Below the pieces are notes generated by a model, which was not told the origin of the DNA, made no database searches, and was given only the letters and a program-made list of their open reading frames with translations. Below, one piece after another: positions 6,203-13,363 of a stretch of DNA of 13,363 bases (its first letter is position 1; each line of letters starts with the position of its first letter). The position numbers were made by a program, and so were the translations under genes. Source of the stretch: Thermoflexales bacterium (GTDB lineage: Bacteria; Chloroflexota; Anaerolineae; Fen-1058); NCBI GenBank assembly GCA_016931085.1, contig JAFGFO010000189.1, positions 1-13,363 on the forward strand. The letters run 5' to 3'.

Positions 6203-9141
6203 GCGCCTGGCTCCGCTAGCACCTGTAAGCGAAAAGCTTGTTTGGGACCGCCGGCCAATATATCGAACACCTCCTCCCACGCCTCTTGCCCGGTTGAAAT
6301 CTTGGCCAGGATGTCGCCAGAAATCTGGACCTCGCCTGGGCCGGCTTGTTCCACCAGGCGGTGAGCGCGGTTCACCACGTTGCCGATGAAGGTAAAGCTA
6401 ACGCGCTCGGCCGTGCCCACGTTGCCCATGACGGCCTGCCCGCGGTCCACGCCGACGCCCAGGCCGACCGAGATCCCCCAGTCCCCGGCCCACTTGCGCC
6501 GCAAGTGGGCGAACTCTTCTTGGAAAGCAATCGCCGCGTTAACGGCGCACTGCTCTGGGTCGGGGCGGGCCAACGGCGCTCCAAACGAGGCCATCAGCTC
6601 GTCTCCGATCAGGTCGACCACGGTGCCCTCGTGATGGTAGATGATGCCGGCCATGGCTGTGAAAAACTCGTTAAGCACCTCGACCGTTGCCTCGGGCGAG
6701 AGGACCGCGGCTGCTCGCGTAAAGCCGCGGATGTCGGCAAAGAGAATCACGGCCTCCACCCGCTCGCGCCGCTCCAATAGCTCGCCCCCCTCTGCCAGCA
6801 CCTTTTCGACCAGGTCGGGGCCGATATAACTCTCCAGCGTTTGGTGGAGGTGCTCCCGTTCGGCACGCTCGGCCCGCAAGCGCATCTGCTCCAGCTCTTT
6901 CAAGGCCGTGATGTCCTGGATGACGGCCACGTGGCCCACGCCTTCCACCGCCGAAACGTTGGCGTAAAAGACGCGCTCGTCGTTGAGAGAAATCTCGGCC
7001 GCAGAAGAAGGTCTGTCATTGCCACTCCTGAAAAGATCGACCAGCGCCTGGCTGGGAACGACCTTGGCCAGCGGTCGCCCAACAGCTCGCTCGACCCGGA
7101 TACCGAAGGCATCTTCAGCGGCCGGGTTGATCAGCAGGATTTTGTCGGATTCGTCGGTGACGATGACGACGTCGTCTGTGCCGATCAGGACGGCGGCCAT
7201 TTTACCTCGCTCTTGTTCCGTTTGGGTGTACAAGCGCGCGTTGGCAATGGCGATCGATACCTGGGCCGCGATGGTGGAAAAAAGGACGATCTCTTGCTCC
7301 CCGTACATGCTTTCTCGTTCGCGATGGTGAATCGTCATCACCCCCACCACCTGTTCGGCCGCCACCAGGGGAACACCCATCCACGACTTGGCTTGCTGGC
7401 TGGGAGCTTCGATGCCTTGCCACTTGTAGAATGTGGCAGCCTCTTCCGGGCTGTGCAGCCTTACCTGGCTGCGGTTGCGGATGATGTAGCCGGTCAGCCC
7501 GCTGGTGGTGGAGTAGGGGGCCGTGGCTTGCCGCTGCCCGCCTTCGACGTGCAGGGTGGCGAGCCAGGCCTCGCCCTCTTCTCCGCAGACCGCGATGAAA
7601 AAATTGGTCGTGTCAAGAATGCGGCTGACTTGCTGGTAGACCGTGTCCAGCAGCTTGTCCAGGTCCAGCACGGAAGAGATGGCCTGGCTGACTTCGTTCA
7701 AAGTGGCCAATTCGGTGATGCGCTGGCCTCGTTCTTGGAAGAGATAGGCGTTCTTGAGCGCGGTCGAGATCTGCGAGGCGAGGGTTTCCAGCAGGGGAAC
7801 GGCCTCTTGAGTGAGCTGGCGCGTCTGGTCGCTGTGCACGTCGAGCACCCCCAGGATTTCCCCGCCGGCTTGCAGCGGCACGACCAGCTCCGAAACAGTG
7901 TCGGGCAGCTTGGCCATGGGGCGATAGCGCGCTTCCTGGCTGACGTCGGTGGCGAACAGGGGACGCCCGTGACGGGCTACCCAACTGGTCAGTCCCTCCT
8001 CCGAGATGTCCAGGTGGAACGGGGCGACTTTGAGGCCTTCTTCTCTTCCACTCCCCCAGCCCGGAAAAACCAGCTTGTCGCCATCGCACAGGGCCACCTC
8101 GACATAGTAATAGTCAAAAGCCTGGCAGATGAGATGTGAGACCTCCTTCAGGAGCATGCCGGGGTTCAGAATCGAGGCCACCTGGCGGCTGACGTCGTTG
8201 ATGAGTTGGAGCTGGCGGGCGCGGGCTTGCTCTTTTTGATAGACACGCGCTTTCTCGATGACGACCGAGCCTTGCGAGGCGATCGAGTTCAAAAGTTCTA
8301 GGTGAGCGGCTGTGAAGTGGCCGGGCAGCTCGTGAGTCAAGGTCAGCACGCCGGAAACCTGGCCGGCGTAGATCAGGGGAGTGGCCACCGCCGAACGCGT
8401 GCTGGTGTCTGCGTCTTGAACGAGCAGCCAGCGCTCATCCTCCTGCGTGTCCTGCACCAGCGTCCCCTGCCGGTTCTGGACGACCCAGCCGGCCAACCCG
8501 TCTCGAGTGACCTTGATCCACACGGACTCGGCGACCGGGGGCATGTGCTTCTGGTACGTGGAGATATGGTACAGTCCTTCGCCGCGCTCGTCGAACAGGA
8601 CGATGTGCCCGCCGCAGGCGGCCGAGGACTCGACGGTCAGCTCGAGAATCCGTGACAGCAGCGCCTCGATCTCCAGCTCGGCGCTCAATTCGCGGCTGAC
8701 TCGGTAGAGCAGCTCGATCTTGGCTTTCTCGGCCAGCAACTCTTCCTGGTTGCGTTTCAGGCGCAGCAGCGTGTGCACGCGCGCCATCAACTCGGCCTCG
8801 TCGGGCGGCTTGGACAAAAAGTCATTCGCCCCGGCTTCCAGCCCGCGTATTTTGCTTTCCACATCGCCTAGCGCCGTCACCAGGACGATAGGGATAGAAG
8901 ATAGCAGCGGGTCGTCTCTCAAGCGGCGCGTGATTTCAAAACCGTCCAGATCCGGCAAAATGACGTCGAGCAGGATCACGTCGGGCGGCTGCTCGGCGAT
9001 CATGGCCAACGCCTGGCCGGCGCTTTCAGCCTCGAGCACCGTGTAACCCGCTTCTTCCAGGTACAGCCGGGACAAGGTCCGGCTGGTCATGCTGTCATCT
9101 ACAACCAGAATGTGGCCGCTTTGGAGATCGTCCTTGCTCAT
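6199..9141 (-). CDS. REC-GAF-GAF-GAF-PAS-class III adenylate/guanylate cyclase
   Basis: This 980-residue soluble signalling protein begins with a receiver domain (about 10-128; Asp15/Asp16, phospho-acceptor Asp59, Thr89, Lys111). Three GAF domains follow (about 155-300, 318-465, 485-640), then PAS (about 645-750), a helical linker, and a class III cyclase domain (about 790-975). Metal-binding aspartates are Asp803 (FADIRGFT) and Asp847 (LIGDELMASFG); the transition-state pair is Asn924 and Arg928 (VVNRAHR). The purine-specifying lysine normally three residues before the IGD glycine-aspartate is Asp844-side sequence VDLIGD instead, so product identity (cAMP or cGMP) is uncertain. Thr917 occupies the second specificity position, as in many bacterial adenylate cyclases. 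Phosphorylation of REC and GAF ligands probably gate the output. It is the first gene of the operon with cheB and the kinase; its stop overlaps the cheB start. The Shine-Dalgarno before ATG 9141 is weak. Confidence 0.92.
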   Translation of the reverse strand: MSKDDLQSGHILVVDDSMTSRTLSRLYLEEAGYTVLEAESAGQALAMIAEQPPDVILLDVILPDLDGFEITRRLRDDPLLSSIPIVLVTALGDVESKIRGLEAGANDFLSKPPDEAELMARVHTLLRLKRNQEELLAEKAKIELLYRVSRELSAELEIEALLSRILELTVESSAACGGHIVLFDERGEGLYHISTYQKHMPPVAESVWIKVTRDGLAGWVVQNRQGTLVQDTQEDERWLLVQDADTSTRSAVATPLIYAGQVSGVLTLTHELPGHFTAAHLELLNSIASQGSVVIEKARVYQKEQARARQLQLINDVSRQVASILNPGMLLKEVSHLICQAFDYYYVEVALCDGDKLVFPGWGSGREEGLKVAPFHLDISEEGLTSWVARHGRPLFATDVSQEARYRPMAKLPDTVSELVVPLQAGGEILGVLDVHSDQTRQLTQEAVPLLETLASQISTALKNAYLFQERGQRITELATLNEVSQAISSVLDLDKLLDTVYQQVSRILDTTNFFIAVCGEEGEAWLATLHVEGGQRQATAPYSTTSGLTGYIIRNRSQVRLHSPEEAATFYKWQGIEAPSQQAKSWMGVPLVAAEQVVGVMTIHHRERESMYGEQEIVLFSTIAAQVSIAIANARLYTQTEQERGKMAAVLIGTDDVVIVTDESDKILLINPAAEDAFGIRVERAVGRPLAKVVPSQALVDLFRSGNDRPSSAAEISLNDERVFYANVSAVEGVGHVAVIQDITALKELEQMRLRAERAEREHLHQTLESYIGPDLVEKVLAEGGELLERRERVEAVILFADIRGFTRAAAVLSPEATVEVLNEFFTAMAGIIYHHEGTVVDLIGDELMASFGAPLARPDPEQCAVNAAIAFQEEFAHLRRKWAGDWGISVGLGVGVDRGQAVMGNVGTAERVSFTFIGNVVNRAHRLVEQAGPGEVQISGDILAKISTGQEAWEEVFDILAGGPKQAFRLQVLAEPGA

Positions 9142-9356
9142 AGCGCTTGTCTTTGTATCGATGCTCGAGTATAATGGTATTTGCAGAATTGCACAAACTT
9201 GTGCCCCTCATTGTACACCATTTATCAAATTTTGTCCTAACGGGCAAGGCGCGAAGAACGCCAAGTTTTAAGCTTTCGCTTCGAAAGTCATCTTCTTTGC
9301 GATCGCCAGTCCCCGCAGGAAATTGGATGCGTCTTGGCGGTTATTTTCGAAGCAGC
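9142..9356. other. Spacer upstream of the signalling operon with short-period repeats
   Basis: No gene is recognisable. Heptamers CGCGAAG (9250-9256) and CGCCAAG (9259-9265) repeat with the same 9-bp period seen in the palindrome at 129-218. A hairpin CTTTCG-CTT-CGAAAG lies at 9273-9287. The operon promoter occupies 9168-9196. Together with the remnant at 9357-9485 this fills the gap between the cyclase gene and the histidine phosphatase gene. Confidence 0.6.
9168..9196 (-). promoter_or_regulatory. Candidate sigma70 promoter of the cyclase-cheB-kinase operon
   Basis: On the minus strand, TTGTGC (9191-9196), a 17-bp spacer and TATACT (9168-9173, 5 of 6 consensus) place a start near 9160 and a leader of about 20 nt before ATG 9141. 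No other promoter is evident inside the operon. Confidence 0.5.
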
Positions 9357-9485
9357 TCACGGGCGGGTGCGCTTCAGGATGCGCAGCACCAGGAAAGTGA
9401 GCCAGGCCGAGGGCTTTTTCTTATCGGCGCGGTAGCGCGTCCACGGTTCGTCACTATCCAGCAGCCATTGAATCACGTCGCTCAT
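9357..9485 (-). pseudogene. 42-codon remnant joining the two ends of a longer protein
   Basis: The frame reads MSDVIQWLLDSDEPWTRYRA and continues with DKKKPSAWLTFLVLRILKR before stopping. The first 19 residues and the last 22 look to me like the N- and C-termini of a family of several-hundred-residue proteins (squalene-cyclase-like or prenyltransferase-like helical proteins, usually annotated as hypothetical), joined in frame around Arg19/Ala20 with the middle gone. This family match is from memory and unverified. There is no good Shine-Dalgarno sequence before ATG 9485, and the start lies only 12 bp from the hairpin at 9498-9524. A genuine small protein is possible but less likely. Confidence 0.5.
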
Positions 9486-9497
9486 ACGATAGCTCTT

Positions 9498-9524
9498 GTA
9501 GCTCACGCTAAAAGCGTGAGCTAC
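9498..9524. repeat. Perfect 12-bp inverted repeat at the 3' end of the histidine phosphatase gene
   Basis: GTAGCTCACGCT (9498-9509) and AGCGTGAGCTAC (9513-9524) are exact reverse complements around an AAA loop. The right arm contains the TAG stop codon of the phosphatase gene. It could act as a terminator or RNA-stabilising hairpin, but the downstream minus strand has no T-tract. It may equally be a dispersed palindromic repeat that supplied the stop codon. Confidence 0.65.
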
Positions 9525-10009
9525 GATTTGGGATAATCAAACTTGACCCGCTTTGGCCTCACGCCGCCTACGTCGGCCCACGTGTGTGCATCAAACTCGA
9601 ATTCAACCACTCCGCACGTGGGCACATTGCCGATCGGATCGGGGGAAAGGGTGTTGGCCACCTCTGTCAGGCCGGGGTTGTGGCCCACGATCATCACGTG
9701 CTCCAGGCCGTCATCGAGGCCTCGGAGGATAGCGAGCCAGCCGGCCTCGTCTGCGCCGTACAGTCTCTGGTCCGTGACGATGTCGGTGGGTGAGTAGCCA
9801 AGCTCCTCAGCGATGGCCTCGGCTGTGCTGATCGCCCGCATGGCCGGGCTGGAGACGATCACGTCTGGCTCCAGGCCCTTTTCGGCCATGCGCTGGCCCA
9901 TCATGGGCGCGTCGTGTCGCCCCCGTTTGTTGAGCGGCCTGGCATGATCTGGCAGATTGGCCTCGTCCCAACTGGATTTGGCGTGTCGAATGAGCGTCAG
10001 GTACTTCAA
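9521..10009 (-). CDS. sixA: SixA-like phosphohistidine phosphatase (histidine phosphatase superfamily)
   Basis: This 162-residue cytoplasmic protein has almost the same length as E. coli SixA. The catalytic RHA motif is at residues 8-10 (LIRHAKSSWDE) with His9 as the phosphate acceptor. Arg58 lies in SSPAMRAIST, and the second catalytic histidine is His110 in VGHNPGL. SixA proteins remove phosphate from phosphohistidine on signalling or phosphotransfer proteins; whether the kinase encoded nearby is a partner is speculation. The start is a TTG at 10009, the only sensible one because the core strand MKYLTLIRHA begins there; GAGTAGG lies a few bases upstream. It follows rpoD on the same strand after a 69-bp gap that contains a terminator-like hairpin. 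The stop codon lies inside an inverted repeat. Confidence 0.85.
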   Translation of the reverse strand: MKYLTLIRHAKSSWDEANLPDHARPLNKRGRHDAPMMGQRMAEKGLEPDVIVSSPAMRAISTAEAIAEELGYSPTDIVTDQRLYGADEAGWLAILRGLDDGLEHVMIVGHNPGLTEVANTLSPDPIGNVPTCGVVEFEFDAHTWADVGGVRPKRVKFDYPKS

Positions 10010-10031
10010 TGCCTACTCAAAATAATCGTTG

Positions 10032-10061
10032 CGTAGGAGCACGCTTGGCGTCGCCCCTACG
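10032..10061 (-). terminator. Terminator-like hairpin downstream of rpoD
   Basis: On the minus strand CGTAGGGGCGACG pairs with CGTGCTCCTACG through about 12 bp with one G-U pair and one bulged G, loop CCAAG. It begins 17 bp after the rpoD stop. A T-rich run (GATTATTTTG) follows after a few bases. This fits a Rho-independent terminator, though the T-run is not immediate. The sequence also resembles dispersed GTAGGGGCGAC-type repeats known to me from other genomes. Confidence 0.5.
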
Positions 10062-10078
10062 ACGGCGTTCATGTGCTT

Positions 10079-11257
10079 CTAGCGCAAATAGTCCTTGAGC
10101 CGGCGGGAGTGGGTGGGGTGGCGCAGGCGGCTGAGCGCCTGGGCCTCGATTTGCCGCACGCGTTCGCGCGTCACGCCCAACTTTTTGCCGACCTCCTCGA
10201 GCGTGTAGGATTCGCCATCGACGAGCCCGTAGCGCAATTGTAGGATGCGCACTTCTCGCGGTGGCAGGCTGTTGAGGATCTCCTGGATTGTTTCGTGCAG
10301 CATATGATGCGTGACGGCTTCGGAGGGCACTACGGCCTCTTGATCCTCGATAAAGTCACCCAGCACGCTGTCTTCTTCCTCGTCAGTGGGCGTTTCCAGG
10401 CTGAGCGGCCGGCGTGCCACCTGGATCATTTGTTCGGCCTTCTTGAGCGGCACATTCAAGGCATCGGCCAATTCTTCTGGGGTTGGATCGCGGCCCAGCT
10501 CTTGTGTCAGTTGGTGGCTGACGCGGATCAGCCGGTTGATCTGGTCGCCCATGTGAACCGGCACCCGGATCGTGCGGCCCTGGTCGGCAATGGCGCGCGT
10601 CACGGCCTGGCGGATCCACCACGTAGCATAAGTGCTGAATTTGTGGCCGCGCCGGTAGTCAAACTTGCGCGCGGCGCGAATCAGGCCAATATTGCCTTCC
10701 TGAATCAGGTCGAGAAACGGCACGCCACGCCCGATATACTTTTTAGCCACGCTGATGACCAGGCGCGAATTGGCCGTGATCAGGTGCACGCGCGCAGCTT
10801 GCCCGTCATGCCAGTCTTCCTGCAGGTTATCGCGCTGCCTGGAGTTGATCTTTTTGTTGGAATTCAGTTTTCTGTGCGCATCCCGGCCGCGTTCGATGCG
10901 CTTGGCCAGGGCAACTTCTTCTTCGGCCGTCAGTAACTGGATGCGCCCGATTTCCTTGAGGTACAGCCCCACCGTGTCGTCGGTCTCGATGGCGGCCAAG
11001 GCATCCTCTTCCAGATCCAGGCCATCACCGGCCAGGATTTCTTCCTCTTCGCCTTCATCCTCACTTGGTTCACCGATCTCGACGCCGGCCTCGATCAGCA
11101 TGCTAAAGACATCGTCCAGCCGTTCTAGGTCGTTTTCGACCTCCGGGAACACGGCCAGGATCTCGTCCAATGTCAGGTAGCCGCGTTCGCGGCCGGCCAT
11201 GACCAATTGCTCTTCATTGAGTGTTTCTTCAGTTAATGGATCGTCAATAGCTGGCAA
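10079..11257 (-). CDS. rpoD: Primary sigma factor RpoD/SigA (sigma70 family)
   Basis: The protein has about 392 residues. A short region 1.1-like segment (to about 65) and a very acidic stretch (DEGEEEEI) precede region 1.2 ([10 protein letters not shown]). Region 2 contains [18 protein letters not shown] and the -10 recognition helix ending [14 protein letters not shown]. Region 3 and region 4 follow, with [15 protein letters not shown] and the -35-binding helix-turn-helix [12 protein letters not shown]. It directs RNA polymerase to promoters of the TTGACA/TATAAT kind found in this window. The start is a TTG: GAGG at 11265-11268 is 7 nt from TTG 11257 but only 1 nt from TTG 11263, so 11257 is preferred; an in-frame TGA at 11267-11269 blocks anything longer. 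Expressed from a strong promoter with a structured leader of about 110 nt. Confidence 0.95.
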   Translation of the reverse strand: MPAIDDPLTEETLNEEQLVMAGRERGYLTLDEILAVFPEVENDLERLDDVFSMLIEAGVEIGEPSEDEGEEEEILAGDGLDLEEDALAAIETDDTVGLYLKEIGRIQLLTAEEEVALAKRIERGRDAHRKLNSNKKINSRQRDNLQEDWHDGQAARVHLITANSRLVISVAKKYIGRGVPFLDLIQEGNIGLIRAARKFDYRRGHKFSTYATWWIRQAVTRAIADQGRTIRVPVHMGDQINRLIRVSHQLTQELGRDPTPEELADALNVPLKKAEQMIQVARRPLSLETPTDEEEDSVLGDFIEDQEAVVPSEAVTHHMLHETIQEILNSLPPREVRILQLRYGLVDGESYTLEEVGKKLGVTRERVRQIEAQALSRLRHPTHSRRLKDYLR

Positions 11258-11266
11258 AGTCAAACC

Positions 11267-11365
11267 TCATCTGAATGTGTTTGCAATACAATAACGTAGT
11301 AAAGAGCTTGCCTCTTCTTCTTTTGCGGCAAGCTCTGACCGAAGAGATACCGACACCTTTAGCAT
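11267..11365 (-). CDS. Possible 32-codon leader ORF in the rpoD transcript
   Basis: The ORF starts at ATG 11365, about 9 nt after the predicted rpoD transcription start, and stops at TGA 11267-11269, which overlaps the rpoD Shine-Dalgarno region. It reads MLKVSVSLRS, then ELAAKEEEASSLL encoded by the leader hairpin, and ends IANTFR. It has no Shine-Dalgarno sequence and no recognisable family. Its position could couple its translation to rpoD initiation, but it may simply be chance. Confidence 0.25.
   Translation of the reverse strand: MLKVSVSLRSELAAKEEEASSLLRYCIANTFR
11303..11336 (-). promoter_or_regulatory. Leader hairpin upstream of rpoD
   Basis: AGAGCTTGCC (11303-11312) and GGCAAGCTCT (11327-11336) are perfect 10-bp inverted arms. 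In the minus-strand RNA the 14-nt loop is purine-rich (GCAAAAGAAGAAGA). No T-tract follows directly, so it is a better candidate for a regulatory or stabilising structure in the 5' UTR than for a terminator. Confidence 0.55.
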
Positions 11366-11380
11366 TGTACTATGTGAACT

Positions 11381-11410
11381 ACTATACAACAAAATGAGGG
11401 CGCTTGTCAA
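11381..11410 (-). promoter_or_regulatory. Strong sigma70 promoter of rpoD
   Basis: On the minus strand, TTGACA (11405-11410, perfect -35), an 18-bp spacer and TATAGT (11381-11386, 5 of 6) predict a start near 11374. This leaves a leader of about 110 nt. Confidence 0.8.
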
Positions 11411-11418
11411 GAGGCAAT

Positions 11419-11447
11419 TTGACTTTTTGGGGCGTGTCGGGTAAAAT
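11419..11447 (+). promoter_or_regulatory. Sigma70 promoter of hppA
   Basis: TTGACT (11419-11424), a 17-bp spacer and TAAAAT (11442-11447) match consensus at 5 of 6 positions each. Transcription would start near 11454, giving a leader of about 120 nt. The -35 box is separated by 8 bp from the divergent rpoD -35 box. Confidence 0.75.
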
Positions 11448-11576
11448 TCACCTTTGTGTGCGGATTGGCTTGCCGGCGCCGATGGATGGCGTTGGCGGGC
11501 CATTCAGAAGTGGCGCGCCATTCCTGGATGACCCGTTATTTTAAAAAGTAGATCATATTTTCTATAGGGAGGTAAA
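11448..11576 (+). other. hppA 5' leader and ribosome binding site
   Basis: This is the non-coding part of the 319-bp rpoD-hppA spacer on the hppA side. It contains the 10-bp perfect palindrome TGGCGCGCCA (11511-11520), two CCATTC copies 19 bp apart, and a strong Shine-Dalgarno AGGGAGGT (11566-11573) before ATG 11577. No riboswitch family is recognised. Confidence 0.5.

Positions 11577-13363
<1,787 letters not shown>

Noticed and set aside
6203..6280. 26-codon N-terminal extension of CheB
   Set aside because: It overlaps the cyclase C-terminus and precedes the conserved receiver start; the ATGA overlap at 6199-6202 is the usual operon arrangement.
4997..6364. Long open frame of 455 codons on the plus strand opposite cheB
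   Set aside because: It is antisense to a well-supported cheB with intact catalytic residues; its Arg/His/Asp-rich composition is typical of the opposite strand of GC-rich genes, and it shows no domain.
6841..8139. 432-codon open frame on the plus strand opposite the cyclase gene
   Set aside because: It is antisense to the GAF/PAS region of a convincing 980-residue protein and has no recognisable motif; GC-rich codon bias explains the lack of stops.

Overview
The window looks like a piece of a GC-rich bacterial chromosome, most likely Chloroflexota (Anaerolineae/Caldilineae-like). This is an inference from the combination of a membrane pyrophosphatase, a short-region-1.1 primary sigma factor, large GAF/PAS sensory proteins and the style of intergenic repeats. 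No rRNA, tRNA, CRISPR array, IS transposase or phage gene is visible.

Layout, left to right. Bases 1-355 hold no intact gene but carry two repeat blocks, one of them a ~90-bp palindrome built from heptamers spaced 9 bp apart. Next is a polysaccharide-deacetylase pseudogene (356-876, +) that has lost its middle. A PflA-like radical SAM protein (906-1829, -) is divergent from a small archaeal-type thymidylate synthase homologue (2030-2641, +), which ends tail-to-tail with a signalling operon on the minus strand. That operon (9141 down to 2628) encodes, in transcription order, a REC-GAF-GAF-GAF-PAS-class III nucleotide cyclase, a CheB response regulator/methylesterase, and a membrane histidine kinase with an extracytoplasmic substrate-binding-protein-like sensor. 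Spacing is tight (a 4-bp ATGA overlap, then 23 bp) and one candidate promoter lies upstream.

Bases 9142-9520 form a decayed spacer containing a 42-codon remnant whose two ends look like the ends of a much longer protein. Then come a SixA-type histidine phosphatase (9521-10009, -) and the primary sigma factor rpoD (10079-11257, -), separated by a terminator-like hairpin. The last gene (11577 to the right edge, +, incomplete) is a proton-pumping membrane pyrophosphatase with K+-independent signature residues. rpoD and hppA are divergent from well-formed back-to-back sigma70 promoters whose -35 boxes are only 8 bp apart.

Functionally the window combines housekeeping genes (rpoD, hppA, perhaps dTMP synthesis) with one coherent signalling unit. 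The kinase is the natural phosphodonor for the two REC domains encoded next to it, and the outputs would be a cyclic nucleotide and CheB esterase activity. No CheR, CheA or chemoreceptor is nearby. The most unusual points are an in-frame insertion of a repeat-like sequence in the kinase ATPase domain, the substituted purine-specificity residue of the cyclase, the two middle-deleted gene remnants next to repeat-rich spacers, and the structured leader of rpoD.
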